Assembly: GCA_002803225.1 (NCBI GenBank)
Contig: NXFV01001896.1
Coordinates: 1 to 62,266 of the forward strand
Reading direction: 5' to 3'
DNA length: 62,266 bases
Source of the DNA: Gamarada debralockiae
Taxonomy: Eukaryota > Ascomycota > Leotiomycetes > Helotiales > Hyphodiscaceae
Positions 22,797 to 33,099 of the stretch are shown in pieces. Under the pieces are notes generated by a model. It saw only the letters and a list, made by a program, of their open reading frames with translations. It was not told the origin of the DNA and did no database searches. Numbering within the stretch: position 1 is the stretch's first letter; each line of letters opens with the position of its first letter. Both the position numbers and the translations under genes were made by a program.

Positions 22797-23452
22797 CTAC
22801 TCTTTCCTCTCGATGGCCCGTGAACTCCACAACGAACCTTGTTCAGAATCAAATTTGAATGCTAGCCGCGCTACATTCAGGAACGGAAGGATTTGAATGC
22901 CTTGGATGATTTGGGGCTCAATATCCTTCGCGGCATCGAAGATAATCCCTCTGCTGTCATCAAAGTGCTGCGGACAGCTGATTGAATTGGTTTCGATTAG
23001 ACAGCCTAGTCTCTCTTCCGTGGCTCCCTGGATGGACCGGATGGCATCAGCGAACATGACACGCACTTCTGGGGTGTTACTGTTCATATTAGAGAAATCT
23101 CGATAGGGGCGAAGAACTTACACAATGTTCTTTGGGTCGTCCAAGGTATCCGGTATGAGGCTTTGATAGATAGGCCTCACTTCCCGCAGTGCTCGTGACG
23201 TGCATCAATACGTTCGCTGGCGTGAAATATGCTGAAGCTGTGAAGATTTATGAGCGATTTAACAATATAGGGCGACCTTGTGAGATTAATACTTACAGCA
23301 TAGTTAATGCCGAGATCGATTCCAATTGCTACCCAGACAAATTTGTCAGGTACTTCGCAAAACCTCTTAGAGTAAAGTGACAAACGGTAGTCTTTAGTCG
23401 TCGCAGTTACCACCAGGAACTTGCTGGCCTGACAGCTCCGAAGAGATACCAT
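22797..23452 (-). pseudogene. Hsp70-like (actin-fold ATPase) relic
   Basis: On the minus strand, a first exon contains VAIGIDLGINYA, matching the phosphate-1 loop of Hsp70-type ATPases, followed by GTAAGT at about 23296. A short possible exon (LIPDTLDDPKNIV) lies near 23157-23115. A third exon (about 23066-22797) has EERLG, then PQHFDDS, then FLNVARLAFKF, which parallels the VPAxFNDSQ...NEPTAAALAY region of Hsp70. The frame then meets the hAT fragment and the rest of the ATPase and the substrate domain are missing. Fungal Hsp70-like genes of this sort often sit in accessory regions. Confidence 0.5.
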
Positions 23453-24181
23453 TGCTGGTTTATGAGCTTTGCTCTTAAGAGATATTCATAAGATTGTGAT
23501 TTGAGGACCTTACAGTTGAGGCTTCTGTCCATCATATCATGACAGTAAGCAAGAAGTGAGAAGCCACGAAGGAGAAGTAATAAGGATTCTTCGGATATGC
23601 CACAATGCAGCAACATTAAGTTAGGGGAAATGTCACTCGACTTCGAAAACTGAGGCACAATTAATGATGCTGAATGCGAACTGTACAGATAAACCGAGAA
23701 TGTTGGCTTATTGAGGCACCCCTGTCATTTTTCGAAGTTCCTAAACTCACTTGAACTTCTGAAAACCCTCTGCCGCAATCTTCACCTACCAACTAGGGAT
23801 TCTGAATAGTGAAAGTGTATGCTGGGTCAGTCTCGAAGATTACTGGAGCTGTGCGTCCTTGTACAAGCATTTTGCAGCCCCTTTCCAAATACGATTGCCT
23901 GAAGTGACAGTCTAGTCTTTCGATTTGAACATTTTCTCGGTCTTCCTCTAGAATAGACTTCGATTGATTGACTCACATTCGAGTCAACAATGGGAAGCTA
24001 ATTTCAAATAAGCAGTTTCAAAGTACCCGTTGCTGTACAAGATATAAGATGCCGGAAGCCTCTCGTCCCCCTTTCCTTTCTCCATACACCCTTTCTCCAT
24101 CAACTCACAATATCACAAACACATGCATTCCACACACCCAACCTACCTATCCAAATACCCCAGGACCAAACACAAAAAACG
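23453..24181. other. Intergenic sequence
   Basis: A minus-strand frame at 23407-23658 has no motif and may be the decayed 5' part of the Hsp70-like relic. From about 24060 to 24180 the sequence is CT/CA-rich with no gene, consistent with the promoter and leader of the J-domain gene. Confidence 0.35.
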
Positions 24182-24589
24182 ATGAAGCGTTTTAACATGT
24201 CTTCCACAACTCCGCTCGCCCACCACTACACGGCCGTCGACCTGCCAAGTGACTGCGGCATCGAGGAAACCGGAGCCTTATACAAACGGCTTGCTATTTT
24301 GCCGCATCCAGACGAGAACCCATGCGAGGAAGAAGTCACGAAAGATTTTCAACAGCTCGGACAAGCTCACACGATATTATTACATCCACACTTAGGGGCG
24401 GCTTATGACAGGAAATATCGCCGGCAGAGCAATACTAAATGCAATAACTCCAAAGTGGATGACGAATTGAGAGCCCCGATTTTCAAATATGATGGGCCGA
24501 TTATCATATATCCCAAAAAGGGATGGGGAACAGTGGAGGCCGAAACGTCCGACGTGGAAAGAAAGGAGAGCTGCGAAGGCGGCTTATGA
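24182..24589 (+). CDS. Small J-domain (DnaJ-like) protein
   Basis: The 135-residue frame carries a J-domain: HYTAVDLP, then LYKRLAILPHPDENP with the HPD triad that stimulates Hsp70 ATPase, then FQQLGQAHTILLHPHLGAAYDRKYR. After residue 120 the sequence changes to ETSDVERKESCEGGL and stops. The +1 frame continues with WKERRAAKAAYEAEVLRKKEELAKKN to 24634, much more like the usual charged tail of this protein type. A one-base shift near 24550 may therefore have shortened the protein. The ATG at 24182 has an alternative at 24197. Confidence 0.6.
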   Translation: MKRFNMSSTTPLAHHYTAVDLPSDCGIEETGALYKRLAILPHPDENPCEEEVTKDFQQLGQAHTILLHPHLGAAYDRKYRRQSNTKCNNSKVDDELRAPIFKYDGPIIIYPKKGWGTVEAETSDVERKESCEGGL

Positions 24590-24634
24590 GGCTGAAGTGC
24601 TGCGAAAGAAAGAAGAGTTGGCTAAAAAAAATTG

Positions 24635-24996
24635 ACCAAGAGGTGACCGAAACACAGTAATAAACCGAATCTTAGCGTTGGGGGCGTTGATGAAGACGAG
24701 TGGGAATGGTGATAGTAGTTGGGATAGCTTGGAGACGTTTGTAGATAAGAAAGTCCCCGCTATTTGATTTAAAACCGTTGAATCCAGTTTATATTACAGG
24801 TATCTTAACTACCAAACACGATGCGATGTCCCAGTTTTAGATGTTGGAAAACTGAATGCACACTCGTTGACTGTCACTGATACATCGAAATGAGGGGGAC
24901 CTTGTGAATGCTTGCCAATATGCTACTCTATTCGCCATAATATCATACAAGCCACCAGTCATGAATCCCCAACCTCAGTCTAGACTCCTTTACCGT
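24635..24996. other. Intergenic sequence between convergent genes
   Basis: No gene is seen between the J-domain gene and the 3' end of RPN7. It should hold both 3' ends. Confidence 0.4.
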
Positions 24997-26561
24997 CTAC
25001 GCACGCTCGCTTCCTCTCAATCTTACTGCCTGGCCGTACTTTTGGAGTTTCGTGATGAGTTGATCGCCTTGCTTGACCACGTCGTTGTATTGCTTGTTCT
25101 TGTCATCCGGTCTGTTCGTCTCAATAATACCCTTGCCAGTCACTCGGTCGATGGTGCAGGGGATTCGCTCAGCTGCGATGAACTTGGCAAGATCCCTAAC
25201 GATCATTAGCACAGTCGTAAGCCAAAATAAGAGATAAAATACCGGTCCAAGAAATCCACAGAGACACCAAAGTCATTTGCCATGCTCTCAAGACCAACTA
25301 CTCGGTAGCTTTGAAGCAGTTGCTGGTAAGCTCTGAGGCGCATCTCGCGAACGAACCAACCTCTGTGCTCGTAAAGGTATCGATCTTGGCTCAAGAAGTT
25401 GACCTCCACGGCAGCCAAAGCACCAAAGAACGATCGATAGCTTCCGGTGTACAAGCTTCCCACCAATTGTGCGAGTGGAGAGAAATCAACGGCGGCCTCA
25501 GCCTCAGGCTGGTCGCTTCCAAGGGTTGTAAGATTGACAGCAGTCTTCGCGCCTGATGGTGTTGATACATCCTTCATTTCCTCATCTGCTCCGGGGCCTG
25601 CGGACAAAGCTCCTGATAATGCCAAAAGCTTGTCCTCGCCATCTCCCAAGATTGCCTTAATTTCTGGTGCATCGACAACCTTCGACTTGAAATCGACTCG
25701 CTTCAACGATACGGATCCAGCCAAGACAGAGTAAACGACGAGGGACGAGTAGCTGCAGAGTTCGTAGCTGGTGAAAGTGGATAGACTGTCGAGAAGGAGA
25801 GGAGCGGCAAGGTTGTAGGATCTAACTGTGAGAAGGTAGAGTCCCTGGTATGCCTTTAATCTATTTCTTCGATCCCAGTCTCCACCACTCTCGACCAAGG
25901 TCTTTGCGCGATCAATTTGTTTTCTGACCAGTATCTTGTCGCCGTAGAATATGCCTACTCGGATAATAGCAAGCACGAGATCAATCTTCGTTCCCAAAAC
26001 GCCGGTCTTCTCGAACACCTCTTCATATGCCGCGATGGCCCGATCCTAAGTGCCAGAACTGTCAGTCTCTTTGTATCTCAGCTCCTTATGACTGACATCC
26101 CATACCTTGTCTCCAACTCGGGCCCAAAACTCCGCTCGCTTTCCTCTCGCAGCTTGCACTTCAGTCTCCCCAGCCTTCTCCGCCGCCTCTTCCTCTTCCT
26201 TCTTGAATCCCTCCAGCTCCTCATCGTTCTCCTTCTTTAGCTTCTCGTACAGAGCTTCATCCCATGGGAGGTCGATCTTGGGTATTGAGTGTTTGCTTGC
26301 CACCATACCGGCTGCGCTTGGCTTCCGTCCAAGAGGTTTCGCCGGTTGTGAGGAGCTGACACCAGTTGCATTCAGGATGCCTTCGACCGGGTGGGCAAGA
26401 TACCGGTAAAGCGGTGCCATCTTGTGTTCGGTGATCGCATCTTGGAGGCTCTTTAGGGAGGTTTGTTGGACTGGTTTTGGTGAAGAGGGATTGGTAAGAG
26501 TGAAGATGTGCTGGGCGATAGGTAGAAGGGGATACTTCGCGTATTGAGGATCGGACCCCAT
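24997..26561 (-). CDS. RPN7: 26S proteasome regulatory subunit Rpn7 (PSMD6)
   Basis: Exons on the minus strand are 26561-26106, 26045-25243 and 25195-24997, giving 485 residues. Rpn7 is a lid subunit of the 19S regulatory particle. The N-terminus begins with MGSDPQYAKYPLLPIAQHIF; a helical repeat region with KIDLVLAIIRVGIFYGDK and RRNRLKAYQGLYLL follows. The C-terminal PCI domain includes FVREMRLRAYQQLLQSYR and MANDFGVSVDFLDRDLAKFI, rebuilt across the last intron. An Ala/Lys/Glu-rich segment near residues 100-150 is usual for filamentous fungi. The start is the ATG at 26561; a longer open frame upstream lacks homologous sequence. It is divergent from ABD1, with 327 bp between the starts. Confidence 0.96.
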
Positions 26562-26888
26562 TTTTGGTAGACTGAGGAGAGAAACTCGGGGACGGAAGGG
26601 GTTGTTAAATTCGAATTGGGTTATGACGGATTCGTATGTATTGGTGATGAATTTATTTGTTGACCTCAAAGGAAGCTCAAGCTTCGCGAATGCTCTCCAG
26701 GCACGCTAGCGTGACGAGGCAGGCGAGGCGAGCGAGGCCTCTGACAAGCATTCACTAATTCAGATCCTTTGAACTCCAACTTTAAATATCTCCAACAGAC
26801 AACAACCTTGAAACCTATAACAATTTCACTCTACATACTTGAGGACCTAACCTGTCAAATAACACCTGTTCCCCAAACACTCTTCAAC
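26562..26888. promoter_or_regulatory. Bidirectional promoter region RPN7/ABD1
   Basis: These 327 bases separate the two divergent start codons and must hold both promoters. A GC-rich block with GAGGCAGGCGAGGCGAGCGAGGCC lies at about 26717-26740. No clear TATA box is visible, as is common for housekeeping genes. Confidence 0.6.
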
Positions 26889-28370
26889 ATGAAGGACGCC
26901 AAAGCTCCTGACATTTCCCCCGTCGAAGATCAACCTCAGCCTTTCAACGCAACAAAGCTTGAACCGGCAAAGAAGCGCAAAAGATCAAGATCGCCTTCAA
27001 GTTCTACGCCAAAACGTATCGACTCGAAAAGATCAACTTCACCTTCACATACTCCACGCCGCAGATCCCCTTCACCTCAACCTCGAAAGCTGAAGCGTCC
27101 TGGTCAACGAGCTCGAATCACAGAAGCAGAACGAGAACATATCCGACAGAAGCAAATTGAACGCGAAAAGGAACTCGAACAAGCAGCAGCTGCTAATGGA
27201 ATCCACGATGCTGTGCGCCAACATTACAATGCTGTCCCTGAGCGTGGTCGAGATTGGCGCAAAACAGACAGTCGCATCAAAGGTCTTCGAAGCTTTAACA
27301 ACTGGGTCAAGAGCACAATAATTCAGAAGTTCTCACCCAGTGAAGACTATACTCCCGGAGCGCAGGAACGTGGTGGCATGATGTTTGCAGAAGGTCCATC
27401 GAACACGAAAGGTCTCTTGGTCCTCGATATTGGCTGTGGAAAGGGTGGAGATTTGGGCAAATGGCAGCAGGCTCCGCAATCTGTAGAGCTATACGTTGGG
27501 TTGGATCCGGCGGACATCTCAATCAGCCAGGCGAAGGACAGATACCGACAAATGGCGAGTCGTGGAGGTGGCCGAGGAGGTCGGGGTCGAGGCGGATATA
27601 GCAACAGACCACCACATCGACTATTCCAGGGAGAGTTTTATGTCCAGGACTGCTTCGGTGAATCGATTGAGAAGGTTGCGCTAGTTAGGGATGTGGGATT
27701 TGACGGATCTGGAGGACCATCTCGATATGGTGGAGGAGGCTTTGATGTCGTCAGCATGATGTTCTGTATGCATTACGCATTCGAGAGCGAGGAAAAGGCA
27801 CGATGCATGTTGAAGAACGTTGCAGGTGCGCTGAAGAAAGGTGGAAGACTGATTGGCTGCATACCTAACTCCGACGTCTTGAGCGAAAAGGTCCGAGAAT
27901 TCAACGAGCGTATGGCTGCGAAGGCAAAGGCGGGGGAGGGTGGAACGAAAGAAGATGGAAAGGGCGAGAATGATGATGGAGAGGTAGAGGAAGGCGAAGC
28001 TGAGGAGACTGCTGAATGGGGCAACGATATCTACCGAATTCGATTCCCAGGCAAGACCCCGACCGACGGCATCTTCAGACCTCCTTTCGGATGGAAGTAT
28101 AACTTCTTCCTCCACGAGGCTGTTGAGGAAGTTCCGGAGTATGTTGTTCCCTGGGAAGCATTTCGTGCGATTGCGGAAGATTATAATCTCGAGATGCAGT
28201 ACCACAAATCATTCGATGAGATCTGGAAGACCGAGAAGGATGACGAGGTATTGGGACCCCTCAGCGAACGCATGGGGGTGAGAGAAAGAGGCCGTGGTCC
28301 ACTTCTTGTCAGCGATGAGGAGATGGAAGCCGCCAGCTTTTACGTTGGTTTCTGCTTCTACAAGGTCTAA
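26889..28370 (+). CDS. ABD1: mRNA cap guanine-N7 methyltransferase
   Basis: A single exon encodes 493 residues. The first 100 residues are Arg/Ser/Pro-rich and basic. The catalytic domain starts with VRQHYNAVPERGRDWRKTDS and IKGLRSFNNWVKS. The SAM-binding motif VLDIGCGKGGDLGKW is at about residues 178-192, followed by YVGLDPADISISQA. The cap-binding part includes FDVVSMMFCMHYAFE and GGRLIGCIPNSD. The enzyme methylates the guanine of the mRNA cap in the nucleus. Two low-complexity insertions are seen: a Gly/Arg-rich stretch at about 225-236 and an acidic Glu/Gly-rich stretch at about 345-375; both are common in filamentous fungi. The ATG at 26889 fits family length. Confidence 0.96.
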   Translation: MKDAKAPDISPVEDQPQPFNATKLEPAKKRKRSRSPSSSTPKRIDSKRSTSPSHTPRRRSPSPQPRKLKRPGQRARITEAEREHIRQKQIEREKELEQAAAANGIHDAVRQHYNAVPERGRDWRKTDSRIKGLRSFNNWVKSTIIQKFSPSEDYTPGAQERGGMMFAEGPSNTKGLLVLDIGCGKGGDLGKWQQAPQSVELYVGLDPADISISQAKDRYRQMASRGGGRGGRGRGGYSNRPPHRLFQGEFYVQDCFGESIEKVALVRDVGFDGSGGPSRYGGGGFDVVSMMFCMHYAFESEEKARCMLKNVAGALKKGGRLIGCIPNSDVLSEKVREFNERMAAKAKAGEGGTKEDGKGENDDGEVEEGEAEETAEWGNDIYRIRFPGKTPTDGIFRPPFGWKYNFFLHEAVEEVPEYVVPWEAFRAIAEDYNLEMQYHKSFDEIWKTEKDDEVLGPLSERMGVRERGRGPLLVSDEEMEAASFYVGFCFYKV

Positions 28371-29351
28371 GGATGGATTCGTTGTTTATGGTTGTGGTCA
28401 TGGTATCTACTGGAATATTTATGGGAAGAGCGACTGCAATTGCAGGGAGCGGTTACTTATTTGGGCAATCCCGGTCGGATGCTAGGAGTGCGTATTTTCA
28501 AACACATCAAGACGATGCATGCAAATCTATGAGGCAGGCCCTGATCCTAATGGATCATTAGAATAGGGGATACTGTAGAATATTATAAGATATCCCAGGA
28601 AGTCAATAGCACGATGCCAGGTTTCGAAAACGATCATAAACCACAAGACATTCCCTCCATAAGCGAAACTCAGGTTATCTGAACTCCTGAATTCCTTCCC
28701 TTCACGGCTTCCTGGATCTATCAGTCAGTTAGCCACCCAATAGTTTCATACAGTGCTTGCAGAATCGGCTTCCCTCGACAACGCTACGAAAAATTCAGCT
28801 TGGAGCTCTATGCCAAACTCGGTTGATGGCTCATACATTCGATTTGTACTCGAGTAATGCTTTCGAATCATTGGCGAGATTAGCGAAAGCCACCGAAGGT
28901 TGCGAATCGGCCCTCTGAAGCTTCATTTCGGGCTTAAGTTGTTCTAAAGTAGCCAGCCGAAGTACTTCCCGGTATGTTATTGTGCAAATTTCTGTTTTAT
29001 ACGCCTATTCCTTCTCCTGTTCCACTTCTCGATGTGGCTAATGCAAATATGCCTCAAAATATGCCCTAATAACCGCCGGCCTCGTGAGGCTGAGTGCAAA
29101 CGATATATCTACGAGCTCAACAGGGCAAACTCTTTTATTCTTTAATCTTTCCTTGATATATCTACCTTATATCCTAATACCAGAACTACTAAAGTTGTCT
29201 TCAATATCACCATAAGCTTTAGTTCCAGAGTAGACGACTTCATTATCGTAGCCGAGCTTGCTAACACAATACCAAAGGAATTCATCAGGACCCGATTCAA
29301 TGACAGTTAGCCTTCTGAAAACACACACGATCCATTCAAATAGCTCACAAT
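28371..29351. other. Intergenic sequence
   Basis: About 980 bases without a convincing gene. The right half is AT-rich and leads into the NLR pseudogene. Confidence 0.4.
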
Positions 29352-30590
29352 ATGTCTGACCCTTTTAGCATTGGAACCGGGATTATTGGCGTCATTGGTC
29401 TGGCTATCCAGATTACGCAAGTAGTGGTCCAGTTTGGGATGGACTGGAGAGACGCACCAGACAGTGTCAAAGCATTTATGGCCGAGCTTAGCACTCTGAA
29501 AACTGTGTTATCAGAGACAAATACCAACATCCTTCTTAATCCAGACTTCTCAGATGCCTTCCAGGATCGAACTTCGTTGCTACTATCGGAGCTAGGACCT
29601 AATGCTCCACCGACAACGGATACAAAGCTTATGCTAGAGATCTGTCAAAGGGAGTAAGAATCCCTTTTGAATGAGCTAAAGAAGAGAAGAAAAGGCCGCC
29701 GACTTGGCTGGGAGAGATTAAAAGGGGCGTTCCTAGCAAAGAACACTCGCGATTCAGTTGAAACCCTTTGTCGGCAGTGTCAAACCTTGAACAACATGCT
29801 CTCTATCGATACAACTGTGCTAGGGGCAACCACGTATAAAGAGGTCAGAGAGGCAAGAAAAGGACAGCAGGAATGGCATAGAGCTGAAGCGGAGAATTCC
29901 TTGGCTATAAGAGGCAGTATAGACCGGTCCAATCAGCGGCAAGAGAATCAAGAGCGCCAGGCGATTCTTGACTGGCTCACACCTATCGACTACATTCCTC
30001 AGCATAGCGACTTCATCGGTCGACGGCAGGCGGGAACTGGACAGTGGCTTCTAGATTCAGCAGAATTTCAGGCGTGGCTAGGTACCGATAAACAGACATT
30101 GTTCTGTCCGGGTATCCCCGGCGCGAGGAAGACTATTCTCACGTCGATTGTAGTAGAAGAACTCACTACTAGCTTTCACAACGATACAAACACTGGGGTC
30201 GCATATCTTTATTTCAACTTCAGGCGCCAAAACGAACAAAATATCGAAAACCTCTTGGCCCGTCTACTGAAGCAGCTTACTCAAGGCCGGTCTTCTCTGC
30301 CAGACAGCGTAAAATCTCTACACCATAGCCACAGTAACAAGCGGACGCCCCCCTCGTCCGATGAACTCTCGAAAACGCTCTAGTTTGTGACTACCATGTA
30401 TTCGAGAATCTTTATTATCATCGATGCCCTTGACGAATGCCAAGTATCTGGTGGCTGTCGAGCAAAATTTCTATCGGAAATATTCAGCCTCCAGGCCAAC
30501 TGCGGAGTAAATCTCTTTATAACTTCAAGGCTTCTTCCTGAGATCAGAAGCCTGGTTAGTCCCAAGTCAATCGCATTTTATCACGGCTCC
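29352..30590 (+). pseudogene. NACHT-type NLR (STAND ATPase) pseudogene
   Basis: One reading frame runs from ATG 29352 to about 30580 but is broken by two in-frame stops, TAA at 29655 and TAG at 30381. The N-terminus (MSDPFSIGTGIIGVIGLAIQ) is the fungal NLR N-terminal helical type. The NACHT domain follows, with the P-loop as [12 protein letters not shown], where Arg replaces the usual Gly before Lys, and Walker B RIFIIIDALDECQ. The sequence then passes into an ABC transporter relic near 30590, so the rest of NACHT and all repeats are missing. Both stops could derive from CAA/CAG by C-to-T change, which is how RIP acts, but two events do not prove it. Confidence 0.85.
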
Positions 30591-31972
30591 GATTTTGGGA
30601 AGGCTACTGATAAGAGCGGGCTTCCTAACTACTATCATGGGAGTAATTTTTCTTTGCATCACAGCAAAATACTTCGCCATAGCGCTCCCCTTCGCTCTCA
30701 TTTCCGTTTACCTCACTCAACGATACTATCTCCGGACCTTTCGCCAACTTCGACTTCTAGATATCGAAGCCAAAGCGCTCTATACTCTCCATTCATCGAA
30801 ACTTTAGATGGACTGGTGACTGTTAGAGCATTCGGCTGGCAACATTTCTTACAATATCGAAACCACGAACTCCTTGATACTTCACAGAAGCATTTCTACC
30901 TCCTAGCTTGTATCCAGCTTTGGCTCACCTTTACTTTGGATATCCTGACTGCTGTTTTGGCTATTTTGTTTGTTGTGCTCGCTGTTAGCCCCCGGGACTC
31001 GACTACCGGAGGTGATACGGGGGTGGCTGTGGTCAATGTTGTGAGAATGAATCAGGTCTTGGCCATGCTCATTATTTCTTGGACTAGCCTGGAAACTCCT
31101 ATTGGAGCAGTCTCTCGTGTGAAATCTTTTGCTCAAGACACCTTCAGAAGTGAGATCCGACGGGGAACGGATCCCTGATGAAGAATGGCCACTTGCCGGT
31201 GCTATTTTATTCGAGAATGTTTCTACTTCTTATCAGTAAGCTATAATCCATAGTGCTCAAATCATTTCACTAAATAACTCTCATCAGGCCGAACTCTCCA
31301 TCAGTGTTGAGAAATATCACAATGTCCATTGCAAAAAGAGAAAAAAAAAGGTGTATGCGATCGGGCAGGAAGGTGTGTTCCAGCATTCCAATCCTAACTC
31401 ATCCCCTTCACTAACATGCTCTCAGTGGCAAGAGCTCTCATCATCAGTCTTCTCCAAATGCTAGCACTCGACTCCGGCACCATCAAAATTGACGGCATCG
31501 ACCAGTTCGATCCCACATCAATGCCGTACCTCAAGATGCAGCCTTCATTGAAGGAACACTTCTACTAAACATCGACCCTCAATGTACTCAATCAGCTGAA
31601 GCCATCATAGCAGCTCTCAAGAAAGTCCAGCTCTGAAACTTGATCCGCGAGAAAGGAGGCTTAGATGCTAGGTCTGGCGATGTGCATATGTCGCATGGAC
31701 AGCAACAGTTGTTCTGTCTTGCCAAAGCGATGACTAAAGGTGGTAGGATTCTGCTTCTTGATGAGGCTACAAGCAAGTTCGTCTACTGCATACGTCTGCT
31801 TTTGAGAAGGAGGTTGTTAATGACTGGGTGTGGTGTGGATATTGAGACGAACAAGTTTATGCAAGAACTTATTCGCAGCGAATTCAAGAATCATACTGTC
31901 ATTGCTGTTGAGCATACTTTGGATAATATTCTTGATCATGAGAGGATTGCTGCTTTGATACGAGGAGCTTAG
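30591..31972 (+). pseudogene. ABCC-type ABC transporter pseudogene (3' half)
   Basis: Transmembrane-domain pieces appear in two frames: FLTTIMGVIFLCITAKYFAI with LTQRYYLRTFRQLRLLDIEA, then FIETLDGLVTVRAFGWQ and TSLETPIGAVSRVKSFAQDT. The second nucleotide-binding domain is in fragments. The beta strand AILFENVSTSYQ is at about 31200, LALDSGTIKIDGID at about 31460-31500, the signature MSHGQQQLFCLAKAM at 31688, Walker B GRILLLDEATS at 31744 and a switch-like region to 31970. Walker A is not readable. Frameshifts and stops separate the pieces, and the first half of the transporter is missing. Its 5' edge is fused to the NLR relic. Confidence 0.85.
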
Positions 31973-33099
31973 TGGAGTTTGATACTCCCGCTGCTCTGTT
32001 AGGGAGGGAGTCGGCTTTCAAGGCACTTTATACATTATGATTAAGGGTCTTTGAGCAATGACTTCTTTGGCATGCGTGATGCTCAAGCTCGAAAGATTAC
32101 CTCAAATCAGATCGAGGGAGCAGCTATGTGAACTTTGGAAGAGAAGACAAAGTCATTCCTTGGGCAGAGATTAACGGAAATCAGGAGTACATAGAATGCA
32201 AAACAAGAAAGTTACAAAACTGAAGATCAAGAGAATTACCTTGATTCTTCTTTAAATCCAAGAAACCACAATTGAAGGCTGATTTAGAGTAGAATTATTA
32301 TGTGAAGGGCTGCATTCTGACCCCCTTTACTTCATTAGGAAAGACTCCAGGCCACTCGGGGATCGCGGCCTTCATAATTTGCAGGGGTCTTCAGCTTATC
32401 GCTATGTGAGATCTTACCCTATTTATCCTCAACGCCGCAGCAAGTTCCCCAACATCTCCTCACTTGCGATTGCTCAAGACTTCATTTTTCTCTCTATCAA
32501 GGAAGATATCCCACCTCTCTCGATTGGCTTGCTTTGCATTGGCTCATGTCTTGCCGGCCTTCTTTCGATAAACCAACGATGTTTCGTTGGTAACAGAAGT
32601 CACGCTCTTTCTATTTCCCGCCAACCAGCGAGTCAACCTCGGCCAAATTAACAGCCTGATCTGAGTCGAAAACAGAAAGCTACATTCACCATGGCTCATC
32701 TCAATGCGTCATTATGTGCAAGAAGCACACGACAATTGGTACATAACAAATCCTCAATCCATCGCAAATCACTCTCCTCCCACTCCAAATCATATTGCTT
32801 TTCTGGGACATGGTCATCACCCTCTCCAGGTACGTGGGATTTTGGCGGAGACATTTCCATGTATCGAAGGAGACCCCCGGTGTCGGCCAGATGCGGTTTG
32901 ATCTGCTTTTCATGTACCTTGGTCATGCGGTGGGCTGCGACAATAATGCGTTTTTTTCTTTTCTGCTGCAGATTTTATATCCCTCAAGCCTAGTGAATTT
33001 AGAAATTTTGCTTTTGTCTGACTGTTTATTTATCTAGATAACTTCCATCCTCAACATTCATTTCAATCTTCCAAATCCCCTCACTCAACGCGACGCAAC
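31973..33099. other. Intergenic sequence without a named gene
   Basis: Several frames of 60-100 codons overlap on both strands at 32379-33037. None has a recognised motif, and their overlap makes a real gene doubtful. The last 100 bases are the leader of the aminotransferase. Confidence 0.35.

Noticed and set aside
29100..29351. CRISPR array, prophage or bacterial operon features
   Set aside because: The window is eukaryotic with spliceosomal introns; no regularly spaced repeats of CRISPR type are present anywhere.
32691..33037. Several overlapping frames of 65-100 codons
   Set aside because: They occupy both strands and all phases with no motif, so none can be preferred.
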